DNA from: Gnetum montanum
Lineage: Eukaryota > Streptophyta > Gnetopsida > Gnetales > Gnetaceae
Assembly: GCA_015680685.1 (NCBI GenBank)
Contig: MNCI01003715.1
Span: 14,013 to 78,012, forward strand
DNA: 64,000 nucleotides
Direction of reading: 5' to 3'
The notes under the pieces are model-generated. The model was not told the origin of the DNA and ran no database searches. It worked only from the letters and a program-made list of their open reading frames with translations. Both the position numbers and the translations under genes were made by a program. This document shows, piece by piece, positions 10,886-23,202 of this stretch (within the stretch, counting starts at the first letter, position 1; each line of letters opens with the position of its first letter).

Positions 10886-11713
10886 CTATTGTGTGGTTGC
10901 TGCATACAGGCATCTTTGTATGTTGATCACTTGTGCACACTGATTGCATGTAGGCAGTGCTAAACTTTGCACAAACCATGACCTTTGCACGCAATTACAC
11001 CCCATGTCACTATATGTGATGCATGGAACTTTCTTCTTCTCGATCTTTCTAAATGGATTTTTCTTTGATATTTCTAGGAAAAGATCATAGATTCCTAGGC
11101 GTGCGCCGATGATGCTTAGCCATGATCTTTCCATTATGATTGGGAAGTCCCCCTTATCATTGTTCACCTAGATCACTAAGAAGTCAGTTGGGTACGACCA
11201 CCCACAAATAGTGGTAACAATGTCCTCCACTAGTCCCAATGGAACAATGATGGACTGGTTGACCAACTCTAGATGGATGTTGCTATTTTTCAATGGAGGC
11301 AAGTTCCAAGCCTTGTACATTTCTTGAGAGATTAAATTAACACCAGAACCTAAATCCAACAAATCTTTGCATGGCTCATTCCCAGTGATTTGTAAGTATA
11401 TTAGAGGACTTCTAGGATCAGATAATTTCCTAGGAATATGGCCAGCTTTGATCCAATCAGTGATGGCATGTGTTATCATGACCATATGCATTGAGTGTGG
11501 TGGTTGGGTTGAAGGAGGCTTCGAAGTTTTGATTGATATTGAGGCATCTAAGGAATCAACCGCTTGTGATTGCAAGGGCTTGGTTGGACTGTTGGTTCTA
11601 AAGAAAGGTCTTTTCTTTATGCGGCTGTCAGAACCAATAGTAGGTTGAGGGTTAACAACCCTTATGGCATTATGTTGTTGCGGTTGGACAAGGAGTTCAC
11701 CTTGCATTGCCAA
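10886..11713 (-). pseudogene. A3 aspartic protease region
   Basis: Processes the gag-pol polyprotein. The minus-strand frame has a proline- and glutamine-rich linker (about 11713-11420), then the active-site segment LLDLGSGVNLIS (the family form is D-T/S-G; here Leu replaces Thr/Ser), then IVPLGLVEDI and, after one TAG at 11167, FPIIMERSWL in place of the usual ILGRPWL. The tail GCNCVQRSWF is shared with A4 (21210-21330). The frame differs from that of gag. Confidence 0.75.
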
Positions 11714-11730
11714 AGTAAGTGGTAGTGGAG

Positions 11731-13883
11731 CTATTGGTGGAAGAGGTGAAACCAGATGAGAAGGATGGTATGTTTGTGGAATATCACCTGTAGGGGAAGG
11801 AGTCCTATAATACTCACGAGCTTGGTAGTAAGTTTGAAGAGTAATGTGACCCTTAGAGTCACATGGAGAGACTGGATACTACATGTAATATCCATACGAA
11901 TTAGGTTACCGATAAGGATATTGTTTCCTTGGTGGTGGCATTCCCCATGATTGTGGGTGTTTCCACTATTGTTATTGCTCAATTGGTTGTGGTGGAGTTC
12001 CACTTAGATAATATGTTAAGGGTTCGTGGGTCGGTCTTGGGTTACCTTGGGGGTAAGGTAACCTTCGGGGTGTTTACCATTTATTCAATTGTGGGTTGAG
12101 TGCATACATCCCAGACTCCTATAGATGTGAGATTACAGGGCAACATCCCTTAGGATGATCATATTGGCATATCTCACATCCACTATCATTGTTTGTTTCT
12201 AAATCCACAACCTCTTCAATGATGGTAACTTTGCCCTTACCCTTGCTACGTGCATGTTCAACTTCTCTTTTTTCATTTTTCACTACCTTGCTCTCTAGAC
12301 TCCTCTACTAATTTAAGAATAGTTTGAAATCTATTGTCTAGGGAATCCCACATTTTGTCTACCTTTGTTGATACTTCTGATGTCAACTTTTAGATAGGCA
12401 AAGTTTTTCTATTCACCATCTCTTTGAGTGGTAACTCTTCTTCATCCTCCCAAAATCTTACTCCCCTCTTTTGGAGGGAAGGATCTCTATTATACTCTTC
12501 CACACTTTCTCTCTTCCATAGCTCATCTTCTTCCTTAGCAACTTGCTCCGATAGTCTTTGAATTTGATGGGACCTAAGCTCAAATAGTCTTCCTTGGGCA
12601 TAAGTACCAAGGGTTCTTCTCATTTCATGCCTAAGCCCATCTACAAGATGGCGCAGTTGGTCCCTTTGCGAATAACCATGGCTAGTAAAATGATGTAACA
12701 GTGCATAATATTAGCCCATGGTAGCATCCAAGGGTTCATGTCCTCCTTGTTTCCAACCTTGGATTTGCTTTCATAGGTTGGACACTCAGGAGTACATTTG
12801 GTACTTCTCTATGTTTTGTAAGGCACACACATCATGGAATGCTTGTAAGTGATTCTGAGGATCAGCATTGTATCCCCCTTCAAATCATGGGATTCTATTC
12901 ATATCTAATCTCTTGATCCTACTATATTTTTGGTGCCTTGTTGAAATTCTAACAGCCTCAATTATTTCTAACATACTTTGAGTAGCGAGTAGGAGTTCAT
13001 CGTGATCGTCTCATCCATGGCGTCTATGATGCCTATGTTGTTCCCTACTCTTCCTTCTTCTATGTTGTGATTCTCTAGAGTGCCCTTGTCCCCTTTCCTA
13101 GCTATTTTGTTTATGGCTTCCACTTTGCCTACCTTTATGCCCATAGTCTTTTTCTTTATGACTACATTCGGATATTGGAGGAGAGGGTGAAAGAGATGAT
13201 AAAGGTGAAGAAGAGGGAGAGCCATCACCATGACAATGTCTTCTACCTTCTCTTCGGCAATCCTAACCTTGATCGCGATTACAATTAAAATGTCCACCTT
13301 TATCATGTGTCCGTGTTCCTTTTTCAGACCCTTTATGCCCATGGGTATCAAAACCTAGGGTATGAATAGTGGAATGAAGGTTTTCATACACAACCCCTTG
13401 GCCAAAGTCAGGGGAAGGAACATTGTTATGTGGGCAATTTCCTGAGGCAGGTTCACCATCCTCATTTTCACTTAAGACATGTGGGATATCTTGGGACCAC
13501 TTATCCTTCAAAGACTTATGATGTCTCTCCTGTTGCAAGTCCCTTTGATGTTGTGCATCCATGGAATGGTATTCTCTTGAGTCATGGTCTTGAACAACAT
13601 ATTCTGCATGTCAGTGTTGCATGCCAATTTGTGTGAGAGCACGAAGAAGCATGCTTAGGATTGAATGATTAGGAGGTAACACTATGTTACCTTCTAAGTC
13701 TCACCAACGCAGTTGTTCATCTTGATGGAGTATAAAGATGAAGTCTGGTATATACTCATTGGGATGAATATATATCACTCGAAACTATTGAGGGACTGGT
13801 GGATCAACATCATGTGTATTATGCCGCTGATTGTTTCATGTTTCAAACCTAGGCGGTGAAGCACTTTTGTACGAAGGAGACAT
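11731..13883 (-). pseudogene. A3 gag
   Basis: The structural protein of the particle. One minus-strand frame runs from ATG 13883 through MDAQHQRDLQQERHHK (13562) to the zinc knuckle CEICQYDHPKGCCP near 12130. It has scattered stops but no obvious frameshift to that point. Visible parts: a basic His/Arg-rich domain (13350-13000), capsid words such as FEGGYNADPQNHLQAFHD (about 12880) and LRHEMRRTLGTYAQGRLFE (12620), then a charged helix and the C-x2-C-x3-H-x4-C knuckle. A proline/tyrosine-rich linker follows (12100-11731). It is the most complete gag of family A here and the reference used for A2 and A4. Confidence 0.8.
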
Positions 13884-13995
13884 ACTTGTCTGTTTAGTGT
13901 GCAATGTCTTGTTTTCATTTTCTTAACCAACCCTAAGGGTTCGTTCCAATAATATGAATGATTTCGTAAGTTCTAATTAGTGCACAAACAACTAA

Positions 13996-14015
13996 GTCCT
14001 TGGCAACAGCGCCAA
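13996..14015 (-). other. A3 primer-binding site, tRNA-Asp type
   Basis: Read on the minus strand directly inside the 5' LTR: TTGGCGCTGTTGCCAAGGAC. From memory the complement of the 3' end of plant tRNA-Asp(GUC) begins TGGCGCCGTTGCCGGGG, so about 14 of 17 positions agree. Athila elements commonly use this primer. A4 keeps a more decayed copy at 18830-18846. Confidence 0.7.
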
Positions 14016-14521
14016 TGATGAGTGGCGAGGTACCCCTATGCTTAACCATATGAATATGAGCGTTTCACGCATGATTTAGTCGAATTCCAAGGACTAAGTG
14101 CTTATGCACCTTTGTGGAACAAGGACAGGTTGGTTAATCGTTGTCTTCCCAAACTTACTTGTATGTCATGATTGTATGGTTAAGTAAGCTTGAGGCATAT
14201 GATTTTTATATCTTTTATGTTTTTATATCTTGTGCTAATAAGGGAGGAGAGAGATAACTAAGTGACTAATTTAACTTAACTACTCATTAAATAAGTTCTA
14301 ACTAATCCTAACACCAGCATTCATTCCCACTTGTTGTACATATCCTGAACNTAGAAAAGGCAAGAGTTCAGCTAAGGGTCTAACTAACTATTGCAAAACC
14401 AAGTGCACCTGCCTCTTATTTATAGACAAGGATACAAGTCCCGATATCAGGTATCCGACATCGCATGGTAGGCTCCGATATCGCGGATGCAATATCATAG
14501 TCTTGATATCGCGGTTCATCA
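14016..14521 (-). repeat. A3 5' LTR with an N inside
   Basis: Minus-strand start TGATGAACCGCGATATC at 14521 and end ACTCATCA at 14016. GATATC words lie at 14440-14512 and a TATAAATA box near 14425. The LTR is only 506 bp. The block between the start of R and TGTACATATC, about 320 bp in the A5 LTR, is absent exactly at the N at 14351, so the shortness is probably a scaffold gap. Confidence 0.8.
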
Positions 14522-14980
14522 CTAGTCCATCACTATTCCTTTGGGATTGGTTAAGGACATTATGACCTCTATCTGTGGTTGGCCCTATCCTATCAATTTC
14601 CTAGTGATTTGAATTGACAATTACAAAGGGGACTTTCCAATTATCATGGGAAGGACTTGGCTAAGTACTATTGATGCACGACTAGACATCAGAGACCTTT
14701 CCTTGGAAGTTTCCAAGGAAAATTGATTTGGAAAGATCAAGAAGAAGATATTTCCATGCATCACATATAGTGATACAAGGTGCAACTATGTGCATAAACT
14801 ATGGATCATCAAAAGTACATTAATCATAACATGAAAAAGTGTGCAAATGCACAAAGATTCAAAGGTGCCTGTATGGAACAACCACAAAATAGGAGAATAA
14901 CTAGTGTCTAATAGCTAATCTTGAATGTAACACACTTTGCATGAAACTAATTGAGAGCCTAATAAGTGCTGATGTTGAAG
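14522..14980 (+). pseudogene. A2 protease, C-terminal half
   Basis: A2 resumes here at the right edge of A3. The sequence aligns with A3 PR from the words SIIVPLGLVEDI onward: TCCATCACTATTCCTTTGGG, GGGGACTTTCCAATTATCAT, then TTGATTTGGAAAGATCAAGA. The active site and everything before it are missing because of the A3 insertion and its deletion. Reading frame broken. Confidence 0.7.
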
Positions 14981-15079
14981 GCATGGATGAGTTGGAGTGA
15001 GTTCATTGCCAACTCATTGATGATGAACCTAATGATACTTATTGGGGAGAGTTGGAAATCTTTGAAAATTTTAAATAGG

Positions 15080-16640
15080 AGTCCATAGAGTTGAAAATTC
15101 TACCTACTAGCATGAAGTATGCTATTCTAAAAAAATGGTAAGTTGGTGATAATCAGTGGAAATCTTGATTTTGAACAAAAAGAGAAGCTATTGAAGGTGG
15201 TTAATAAATGGCCAATAGCTTTTGCTTGGTCATATCCCAAACTCACTGGGATTAATCCTTGGATATGCCAGCATTTCATCTATACTAATTCTTTCATAAA
15301 GCCAAAGAGGTAGTTGCAATAACAATTGAATTCCAAATTGAAGCAAATAGTCAAGGAGGATATAGAACAACTCTTTAAGGCAAAGGTTTATCTATCCCAT
15401 TGTAGATAGCAAGTGGGTTAGCCAACTTGTGATTGTGCCAAAGAAAGATGGCAAGTGGAGGGACTGTATTGACTTCAGGTTGTTGAACATGATGACCTAC
15501 AAAGATCATTTCTTGTTGTCATTTATGGACCAGGTGTTGGATACCATCTTTGGGTATTATTATTATAGCTTTATAAATGATTATAGTGGCTATAACTAGA
15601 TCCAGATTGCATCATTGTACCAGGCCAAAACTACATTGACAAGTCCCTGGGAAACTTTTTCATACAAAGAGATGCCATTTGGTCTATGCAATGTGCCTAC
15701 AACCTTTCAATGTATTATCCTTAGCATTTTTCAACAATAGATCAGTAGTGGGATGGAAGTCTTCATGGATGAATTTTCCACCTATGAGACTACATTTGAG
15801 CAAGCCTTGGACCACTTTGAGCAAGTTCTTAAAATGTGTGTGGAGACTAACCTTCAACTCAATTGGTAAAAGAACCATCTGATGATCTAGAGGGGCATTA
15901 TTTTTAGGCATAGAATATCACAAGCAAGGACTGAGATGGACCCTAGAAAGATTAGGATCATCTAAGGAATTACCTACCAACTAAAAATCATTAAAGATGT
16001 CAATTCATTCCTTGGCCACATTGGCTACTACTGATGATTCATAGAGAATTTCTCTAAGATTGCTAAACTTTTGGTGGAGCTAACAAAGAAAGATGCTCCA
16101 TTCGTATGGATTGAGGAATGCAAAAACACATTCCAAGATCTTAAGTAGAAACTTGTAGAAAATCCAATTTTACAAGAACCTAATTGATCCCAACCATTTC
16201 ACATCATGAAAAATGCATTGAACTATGCATTGGGAGCCATGCTTATGTAGTTGAATGGTTAGAAATGTCCATACTATATCCATTATGCGAGCTAAAGCAT
16301 TGTGGGTGCATAGCTGAACTACATCATAATGGAGAAAGAGCTAATGGAAGTTGTGTATGCCTTGGAGAAATTTAGGTACTATGTGCTTGGGTACAAGATG
16401 TTTGTGCACATTGACCATAGTGCAATTTTCTTCCTGATGAACAAGTCGATAGTTAGCCCCCATGTCATATGGTGGCTTGTGATCTTGTAGGAGTTTGATC
16501 TCACAATGGTAGATTGAAAGGGAATTGAGCATGTGGTTGTTGACCATTTTTCTTAGTTGTGATGGGACAACAAAGAGGATGAGAGTCTACTTTCTAATCA
16601 GTTTCCTAATGAACTCCTCTTTGTTGTAACAATAAATGAA
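15080..16640 (+). pseudogene. A2 reverse transcriptase and RNase H
   Basis: Same order as A3: VPKKDGKWRDCIDFRLLNM (about 15430), DHFLLSFMDQVLDT, MPFGLCNVPTTFQ (about 15675), then EVFMDEFSTYE. The usual catalytic FMDD is present here as FMDE. The connection domain with SFLGHIGYY is near 15990-16030. RNase H (EKELMEVVYALEKFRYY, HIDHSAIFFLMNKS) is at 16330-16460. In-frame stops are mostly TAG. One RNase H only, as in Athila. Confidence 0.8.
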
Positions 16641-16839
16641 CAAGTGCCTACTAACACTACATGGTACGATGACATCCTCACTTATCTTCTTACTTAGGAG
16701 ATGCCATAAGAGTTAGATCATAGTAAGAAACAATAGTTTCTTCATTAGGCCAAATGTTTCATGGAGATTAATAGACACCTGTACAAGGTGTGCACCTATG
16801 GCCTAGTTCGTTTGTGTGTTCCTGATGCTGATTAGCTAC

Positions 16840-17970
16840 ATGTTCTTTAAGATGCTCATGAGGGTCCTTGTAGGGGCCACTATGCTAGGAGATGCAAAGC
16901 CATTAAGATCTTGATAGAAGGGTATTATTAGCCAACACTCTTCAAGGATTCTCACCAATTCATCTACTCTTGTAAATGCTATCAACGTGATGGTGGGATG
17001 ACCACTCGAATGGAGGAACCTTAGCAGTGGATCTAACCACTAGAATCCTTTGACATCTGGGGCATTGACTTTATGGGTCCCATCACACCTATGTTGAATG
17101 GAGAGACATACATTATCATCACTATTGAATATTATACAAAATGGATAGAAGCAGTGGTCATTATTATTGTACAATTTTTACAGCTACTTGGTTCATACAA
17201 CATAATGTTGTAAATAGGTTTGGAATGCCATGTGCACTAATTTTTGACAATGGTGATTATTTTATAAGCACCACCTTTCAAAAGCTCATGCAATGCTTGA
17301 AAGTAGAACATAAATTAATGACACCCTACCATCCCCAAACCAACGATCAAGTAGAGGTTACCAATAGGAAGATTACTAAAATCATAATAAGAACAATTAG
17401 TAAATATAGAAGAGACTAAACAACAAAACTTAATGATGCCCCTTGGAATTACTACCCAACATGGAAACTCCCTATAGGCTATTCTTCTTATGAGATGGTG
17501 TATGAAAAATTGCCAACTCTTCCTATTCAATCTGAGCTTCATACACTTTCAACAACCTATGACCTTGATCTTGACCCTATCCTAGCACAAAAAAATAGAT
17601 TGATCAACTGTAATGTGGTAGATGAGAATAGATTTGTGGCCTTGTTCTTGAATGAAGTGTGCAAGGCATTCAACAAGAAATGCCATGACCTCAAAATAAG
17701 AAAGGTCAAATCTCAACTGGGAGACAAGGTCCTTTACTAGAACCCCACACATGTGCCATAAAAGGCCAAGTCCCAAACATTGTGGGATGAGCCTTATATA
17801 ATTTATGAAACCTTTTCTTCTAGGGCCATGTTGATCTACAAACCTAAAGGCCCAAATAAGAAAGAGCTAGTCAACATGCAACAACTCAAATCTTTCTGTG
17901 AGCCTAAAAGAGCTAGTGCAAGTAATACCTCATTGGATGGACAATCTTACTTAATTTTTTAGATCTTTCC
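16840..17970 (+). pseudogene. A2 integrase, cut near its end by A4
   Basis: The zinc-finger end is seen as IYSCKCYQRDGG (about 16965). The core has GIDFMGPITPM (17065), then FDNGDYF in the best frame (17235), where A3 has LDNGTHF, and DQVEVTNRKI (17345). Tail region KSQLGDKVLY at 17710 and GPNKKELVNMQQLKSF at 17850. The frame reaches GQSYLIF and is interrupted at 17970 by the A4 LTR. The tail continues at 26964 (CCCTTTACAACTTAGTCGTG), as shown by the intact A3 equivalent at 7880-7830 (-). Confidence 0.85.
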
Positions 17971-18828
17971 TAATGAGTCATGATTTTTTCAACTTCGATA
18001 TTAGAGCCTCAATATCAAATACATAATATCGGGTCCTAAGAAACAATGTTAGATATTCAATATCATCTTTTCCATGCTAGCCTATAAATACAACACTTGG
18101 GTGCATGGTTGGGATATAGTTGATTGATAAATTTTAAATAGCTTTTTCATAGATTTTTTATTTCCAGTTCTATTATTTCCTAGTGCATGCTTGTTGTGTA
18201 ATGGTTGTGATTGTACAACATTCTTATTCAAGTGTGACGTACTTGGACACGTTACATGACTGGAAATAAAGATTGAGATTACTTCCATCATTGCAGAATC
18301 CACTTAGATTTATTATTTCTTTTAATTATTTAATTATTTTCTTTATTTAATGTTTCAATTTATTGTTATTTATGATTCCTATCATTAATTAGAGTGAGCA
18401 CAACTAATCGTGAGCACTTAAGTGCAATTACCCCAGTAGTGTATTGTTTGGTAAGCCCAGTGACGTACACTTGACAATCCTAGCAGTAGTTACATGAAGT
18501 CCAAGGCATCTGTAGATGATTAGAAATAGATATTAATCACATGTAAGCTAGTTTAGATTCTACTTTCCACTATTAATTGACCTAATTAATTTATCTCTTT
18601 ATTATCATTAGAAGCAACATAGGGCTAGACAACATCAATCATATGCCTCACTTTGGACTAAACCAAACATGACAAAGCTAGCACTAGTCTAAGTGGGAAG
18701 ACAATGAATTGTGATTAAAGCACAATGATTTAGATGCACAACTAGTCCCATCCATGAAATTTGACTGGATTGTGCGTGAATGCTTATGATTGGTATGGTT
18801 GTATGTAGGCGTACCTTGTCGCTCATCA
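17971..18828 (+). repeat. A4 5' LTR, 858 bp
   Basis: Starts TAATGAGTCATGATTT (G to A in the terminal TG) and ends GCTCATCA. GATATT/AATATC words lie at 17998-18062, TATAAATA at 18084-18091 and an AATAAAGATTGAGATTACTTC block near 18267. By eye about 85-90 percent identical to the 3' LTR at 26097, so the insertion is old. Confidence 0.85.
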
Positions 18829-18850
18829 TTGGCACTGTTGTTGGAGATGG
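18829..18850 (+). other. A4 primer-binding site, decayed tRNA-Asp type
   Basis: TTGGCACTGTTGTTGGAG follows the LTR directly. Against the remembered tRNA-Asp complement TGGCGCCGTTGCCGGGG the differences are all C to T or G to A, consistent with methylation-driven decay. Confidence 0.65.
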
Positions 18851-18899
18851 TGCTAGTTATTTAGATTAGTTATATCATGCATGATCATTGTAAACACAT

Positions 18900-20503
18900 T
18901 AATGATATATCTTTTAGAAAATATTAAATCACACATATTATTCACTAGAAACGATGTCTCTTTTACAAGGAAGTGATAATGCATTATATAGCAAAGGCAT
19001 TCATTGAAGAAATAATGAGATGTAAGATAAAGAAAATTGGAGTAACTAACTTCATGCAAGATTTTCATATGTTTATGACCACCTTGACAACACTCAAATA
19101 CTACATTCATATAAGGCAAAAAACCCTAGAGAAGATGAAGTAAGTCCTAGACCAAGAGATGCCTCAAGGCATAAGACCTACTTGAAATCTAGAAAGGATA
19201 AATCTAGGGGCCCTAGGGAACACCATAGAAGCCATGGCAATCATTTCAATTCCTCATCTTCATCTCCTCCTTTAATGTCTAGTTTTGACAAAGATGAATG
19301 TAGGTATGGAGATAAAGCTTTACTAAAGGATCGGAATAAAAATAGAAATCAAACCCATGAGAGAAATCAAAGACATCAAAATGAACATAAACAAAATCAT
19401 CACAATCAAATAGATAGAAATAGAAATTCTCATCACAACATGTTTGTTGAAGATGAACCCTTATTGACCACTAAGATCTTGATGCAGATCACAAAGGTAG
19501 TTAAGATATCCCATAGGCATTGCAAAGAGAGTCGCCTACCCAAGCTTGATATGAATAATATTTCTAAATTTGTAGGAGGCTATGATTCAGATCCGCAACA
19601 TCATTTACAAGCCTTCTATGATGCCTATGCTATCTACAACATTGAAAGTGGGTGGAAAAAGCTCAAGCTTTTTCCTAGGACACTGATCAATAGAGCCGAA
19701 GTGTGGTTTAGATCGTTGAAGCCAAATTCAATCTGATGGTGGTTCATAATGTTGGAACTCTTCAACGAGAAATACCAAACCTATGTAAGGGTGTACAACC
19801 TAGGGAGACAGATCCAAGGATGGAGATAAGAACAACATGAACCCTTAGACATGGCCTTGGATAGATATTATTCCCTACTAAATAGATGCCCAGGTCATGG
19901 TTTCTCTAAGGAAAGGTAACTTTTTCACATCATGGATGTGCTTTGTAATGAAACAAGGGAGACCCTTGGAATGTATGCCCCAAGTCAATTATACGAGCTA
20001 TGAATCCATCAGATCCAAGAGCTAATCGAGTGTGTGGAGAAATAAGAAGGAGAGTTATGTAAATGAATAATGTTGAGAAATATCAATGGGACCAAAATCT
20101 TCAAAAGAAGAAGGTCCATATCTATGGTAAGGAGAAAGAGACCATTCCTGACAAGGTGATTCTGTAACAAACCTTGTCTATTAATGAACTTGAAGCAAAA
20201 TTTAATAGGATGTCAAAATGGATATATGAAAAAGTTATAACTCTCATGGAAACTGTAGAGGAGAAAGTAACGCAAAATGAACCAGGTGATCACAATAAAT
20301 GGAGGAAGCAGAACAAAGAAATGGCTAGGAACACTTATCAAAAAATAGGGAAAATAGTTGAAGAAAGTGAGGCTATAGACTCAACCATAGATGAAGAAAA
20401 TGAATGTGACCTATGCATATATGACAATTTAAAAGGCTATTATCTAGTTGTGCCAAATCTACATGAGTATTGGGCTTCTACATTAAATCCCAAATTTGTA
20501 TAG
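18900..20503 (+). pseudogene. A4 gag
   Basis: It has the basic domain (RNKNRNQTHERNQRHQNEH, 19330-19390), the capsid words GGYDSDPQHHLQAFYDAYA (about 19580) and AEVWFRSLKP (19700), and FNEKYQTYVRVYNLG (19765). After frameshifts the C-terminal helix and knuckle follow (20174-20503). The knuckle reads CDLCIYDNLKGYY: the third Cys/His ligands are lost. Sequence from 18851 to about 18900 is leader. The stretch 19182-19736 is open for 184 codons, the longest unbroken gag piece of family A. Confidence 0.8.
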
Positions 20504-21360
20504 AAGCACATGCCTAGGAGATTTTCTTTTCCACATGGTAATTATAGATAGTTCCACATCCAATCGTATTATCCTAGAAGGATTTATTACTAGCCTTATC
20601 ACTATCATCAACCATGGTGGCAACACCCACAGTTTTGGGGGAGGCCACCACCAAACTAGCCCTACCCTTACTGCCTACTAAACCCATACAAAGATTATGT
20701 TCAACACCTTATTTCTCCAACTAGTTCTACGTCAACTACTTCACGTTACCACTATCACTCTCCTAAGTATCATCAACCCATGACATCTCTTGAAGGATCA
20801 CCACCTCATGCCTCTTACCATCCATCCTATCCTTGATATTCTCATTCTCTACCTCACCACATGCCATTGTTAGCAACATAGGTTGGTTCAACACCACAAC
20901 ATCAAAAAATGAGTGTCATTTGTGTTGTGAATGTGCATAGACATGCTAATACCAGTAGGTCCCCATCGTAAACTTGGAAAAATTATTTCTTTAGAATAGC
21001 TCCTAGGCGAGAGTGCGACACTCATGAACCTACCATAGTATCTAACTTAGCACAATGCTAATCTAGTGCAATACCTTCCCCTTCACAACCAGCATCCTTT
21101 GCACCTATGTAAGGGCCACCATCCATCATTACTTCAACATCCAACTGAAGCAATGAATCTAGTAGTATGGGGAGATAAAAAAATCCATGCATACTATATC
21201 ATGATCAAGGATGTACTTATGGGCTAGATATCCACAACATTAACACAACTCATACTTTGATCCACCATACATTTTACAACCAAGTGTGTGAACAACAACT
21301 TGTCTATGTAGCTGTCACTAAACCTAGAGACACCTAGTGGTCTGGAAATGAAAGGTCAAC
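20504..21360 (+). pseudogene. A4 gag-PR linker and PR tail
   Basis: A proline/tyrosine/histidine-rich linker (about 20504-20900) matches the A3 linker. It is followed, after a gap where the protease active site should be, by a segment with the A3 PR-tail words (CILYHDQGC at about 21200; A3 has CITYSDMGC). No D-T/S-G motif is found. Many stops. It ends where RT should begin. Confidence 0.55.
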
Positions 21361-22662
21361 AATGCTTTATACATGCATGGAACTACCTATCTACTTATTA
21401 ATTCTTATCATGGCCAAACACTTGGTCATGGAGAAAACCCCCATTTTAACCTTCAGAATTAATAGGTATTTTTCATCTTTTTGTTTTACAATTTTTCCTA
21501 TCCTTTTTAACTTTTTCCATCTTTTGTTTTCATTTCCTTTGTTAAGTAATCTCGCTTGTAAATAAAATGATCATGTAGCCCATTGAGATGAGGTTTTTCT
21601 ATGTTGTTAAGTCATGAGGGATTAATTATTTGGATAGTGAGCCACGTCATCCATCCACTCATTTCATTAATAAGAGGTTCTTACCCTAGTTATAATGATA
21701 TTCTTTTCCATCATCCAAAACTACAAATAAATTCATAATCATTATGCTTGGACAAAAAAGTGATGAACTAAGTGGAAATGTGAAGGGTGTGACATCGAAG
21801 GGATTTGTGGATTCTCTTTGGTCACTTCTATCTATTCTATCCTATTGCTATGGTTGTAATTATATCCTTGTAGATCTAACGAAAAATGGGAGTAAGAGTA
21901 GAATATAAGGGCATGAAATGTACCCATGCCTAAAGGTTGGTAGCTTCTCAGACTTAAAAAAAAAAGAGAAAGAAGAAGAGAAAGTGCCATGAATAACCTC
22001 CTCCATTGGAAAAAACACCAAGTGATGCTATTCCTTTCAACTATGGTAGTCTTATGGTTGTTAGCCACAGTGATGAAGCAATGTGATGTCACTGAATGTG
22101 GTTTGGACTTGGTTTGAATCTTAGAAATAAGGGCTAATGATTACTTAATCATTAATAACACATAAGGATTCATTATGCCTCTGGTAAGATGCCTCACATC
22201 CTAGTTTCTACAATCCTTTCTATAGTCCATCACATCTCACTTTCTATATGATCCTAACTTATGTTTTTGTGTAATATATAGTTATTTTCTCAAATTGGTG
22301 GTTTTAACATGTGTGTTTTGTTTCACAATTATGCACTACATTCAACTCCTTTAGTGCTTACATACATTTTTAGGTGTCGTTACACAAGGGCATTATGGGC
22401 TAGAGCTTGCTTTGGGGAGGATCCACTTATGTAACGGTTGTAACTTGTACTTGTTTGACACAACCACATCATTTTTTAACTTTCCACATGCATAAATGTT
22501 ACATTTCATGCTTTCCCTTATCATGTAATTGATCCATTCCATAACATGGATATAATAACCCTTTTCTTGCATCTTCCAATGCTTTTATGTTAACGACTCC
22601 ATCTTCCAATACTTTTGGTGCTTAAAAAATTATTTCCTACTTACCCTAGCACTATGGACCTA
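21361..22662 (+). other. A4 post-integrase spacer
   Basis: No gene. It matches the spacers at 1-660 and 32059-33300 (TTTGTTTTACAATTTTT, CCACGTCATCCATCCACTC, AATGTGATGTCACTGA, GGGGAGGATCCACTTATG). The first part directly follows the PR tail, so a deletion of about 4 kb removed pol. The last 223 bp (22440-22662) recur inverted at 22900-23122. Confidence 0.65.
22440..22662 (+). repeat. Left arm of a perfect 223-bp inverted repeat ending at an N
   Basis: Every base checked is the reverse complement of 22900-23122 (coordinates of paired bases sum to 45562). The arm ends at the N at 22663; its partner ends at the N at 23123. Identity over 223 bp is out of line with the surrounding decay. Best read as the same DNA represented twice at a scaffold join. 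Confidence 0.85.
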
Positions 22663-22663
22663 N

Positions 22664-23122
22664 CAAAGCTTTGAGTTGAAAAAGAAAATTTCAAAAATTC
22701 CCCTAGTTACAAATGATGAGAATGAATTTTTGAGCACCATGTGGATCATATATATAGGTTTTGTGGATCCGATATTGGATATCCAACATTGAGTCTAACC
22801 TGATATCAGGTAGTCAATATCAAGGTGTTTGAATTTGCATTTAATGAGCATAATCAACATGGAAAATGAAGCTCTAGGATTGGTTGGAAGGTTTCAAGTT
22901 AGGTCCATAGTGCTAGGGTAAGTAGGAAATAATTTTTTAAGCACCAAAAGTATTGGAAGATGGAGTCGTTAACATAAAAGCATTGGAAGATGCAAGAAAA
23001 GGGTTATTATATCCATGTTATGGAATGGATCAATTACATGATAAGGGAAAGCATGAAATGTAACATTTATGCATGTGGAAAGTTAAAAAATGATGTGGTT
23101 GTGTCAAACAAGTACAAGTTAC
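22664..23122 (-). other. Contig between two Ns, probably placed in the wrong orientation
   Basis: If this piece is reverse-complemented, its first 223 bases overlap 22440-22662 perfectly. The remainder then continues in family order: GATATC palindromes (about 22825-22765), TATATATA (22757-22750), then the leader of the 3' ORF at 23124. The internal promoter-like module of A4 is therefore on the minus strand in the sequence as given. Confidence 0.75.
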
Positions 23123-23202
23123 NAAGGTGATGAGTAAGGTATGAACCTATTAATGATAAATACACAACACCTTAGTAACATTTGACCCTTGATTGATTGT
23201 AG

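Larger units (their letters stand above)
5580..14521 (-). mobile_element. A3: Athila-like retrotransposon, minus strand, inside A2
   Basis: 5' LTR 14521-14016, primer site, gag (13883-12120), PR (11713-10886), RT-RH (10600-9200), INT (8940-7826), spacer, polypurine tract (5884-5876) and a truncated 3' LTR (5875 to about 5580). It is the best-preserved pol of family A in the window. It has lost the 3' accessory ORF and carries a 403-bp inverted-repeat element in its place. It separates A2 gag (ends about 5570) from A2 PR (starts 14522). The left junction is a deletion that removed about 0.5 kb of the LTR and about 0.75 kb of A2. Confidence 0.85.
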
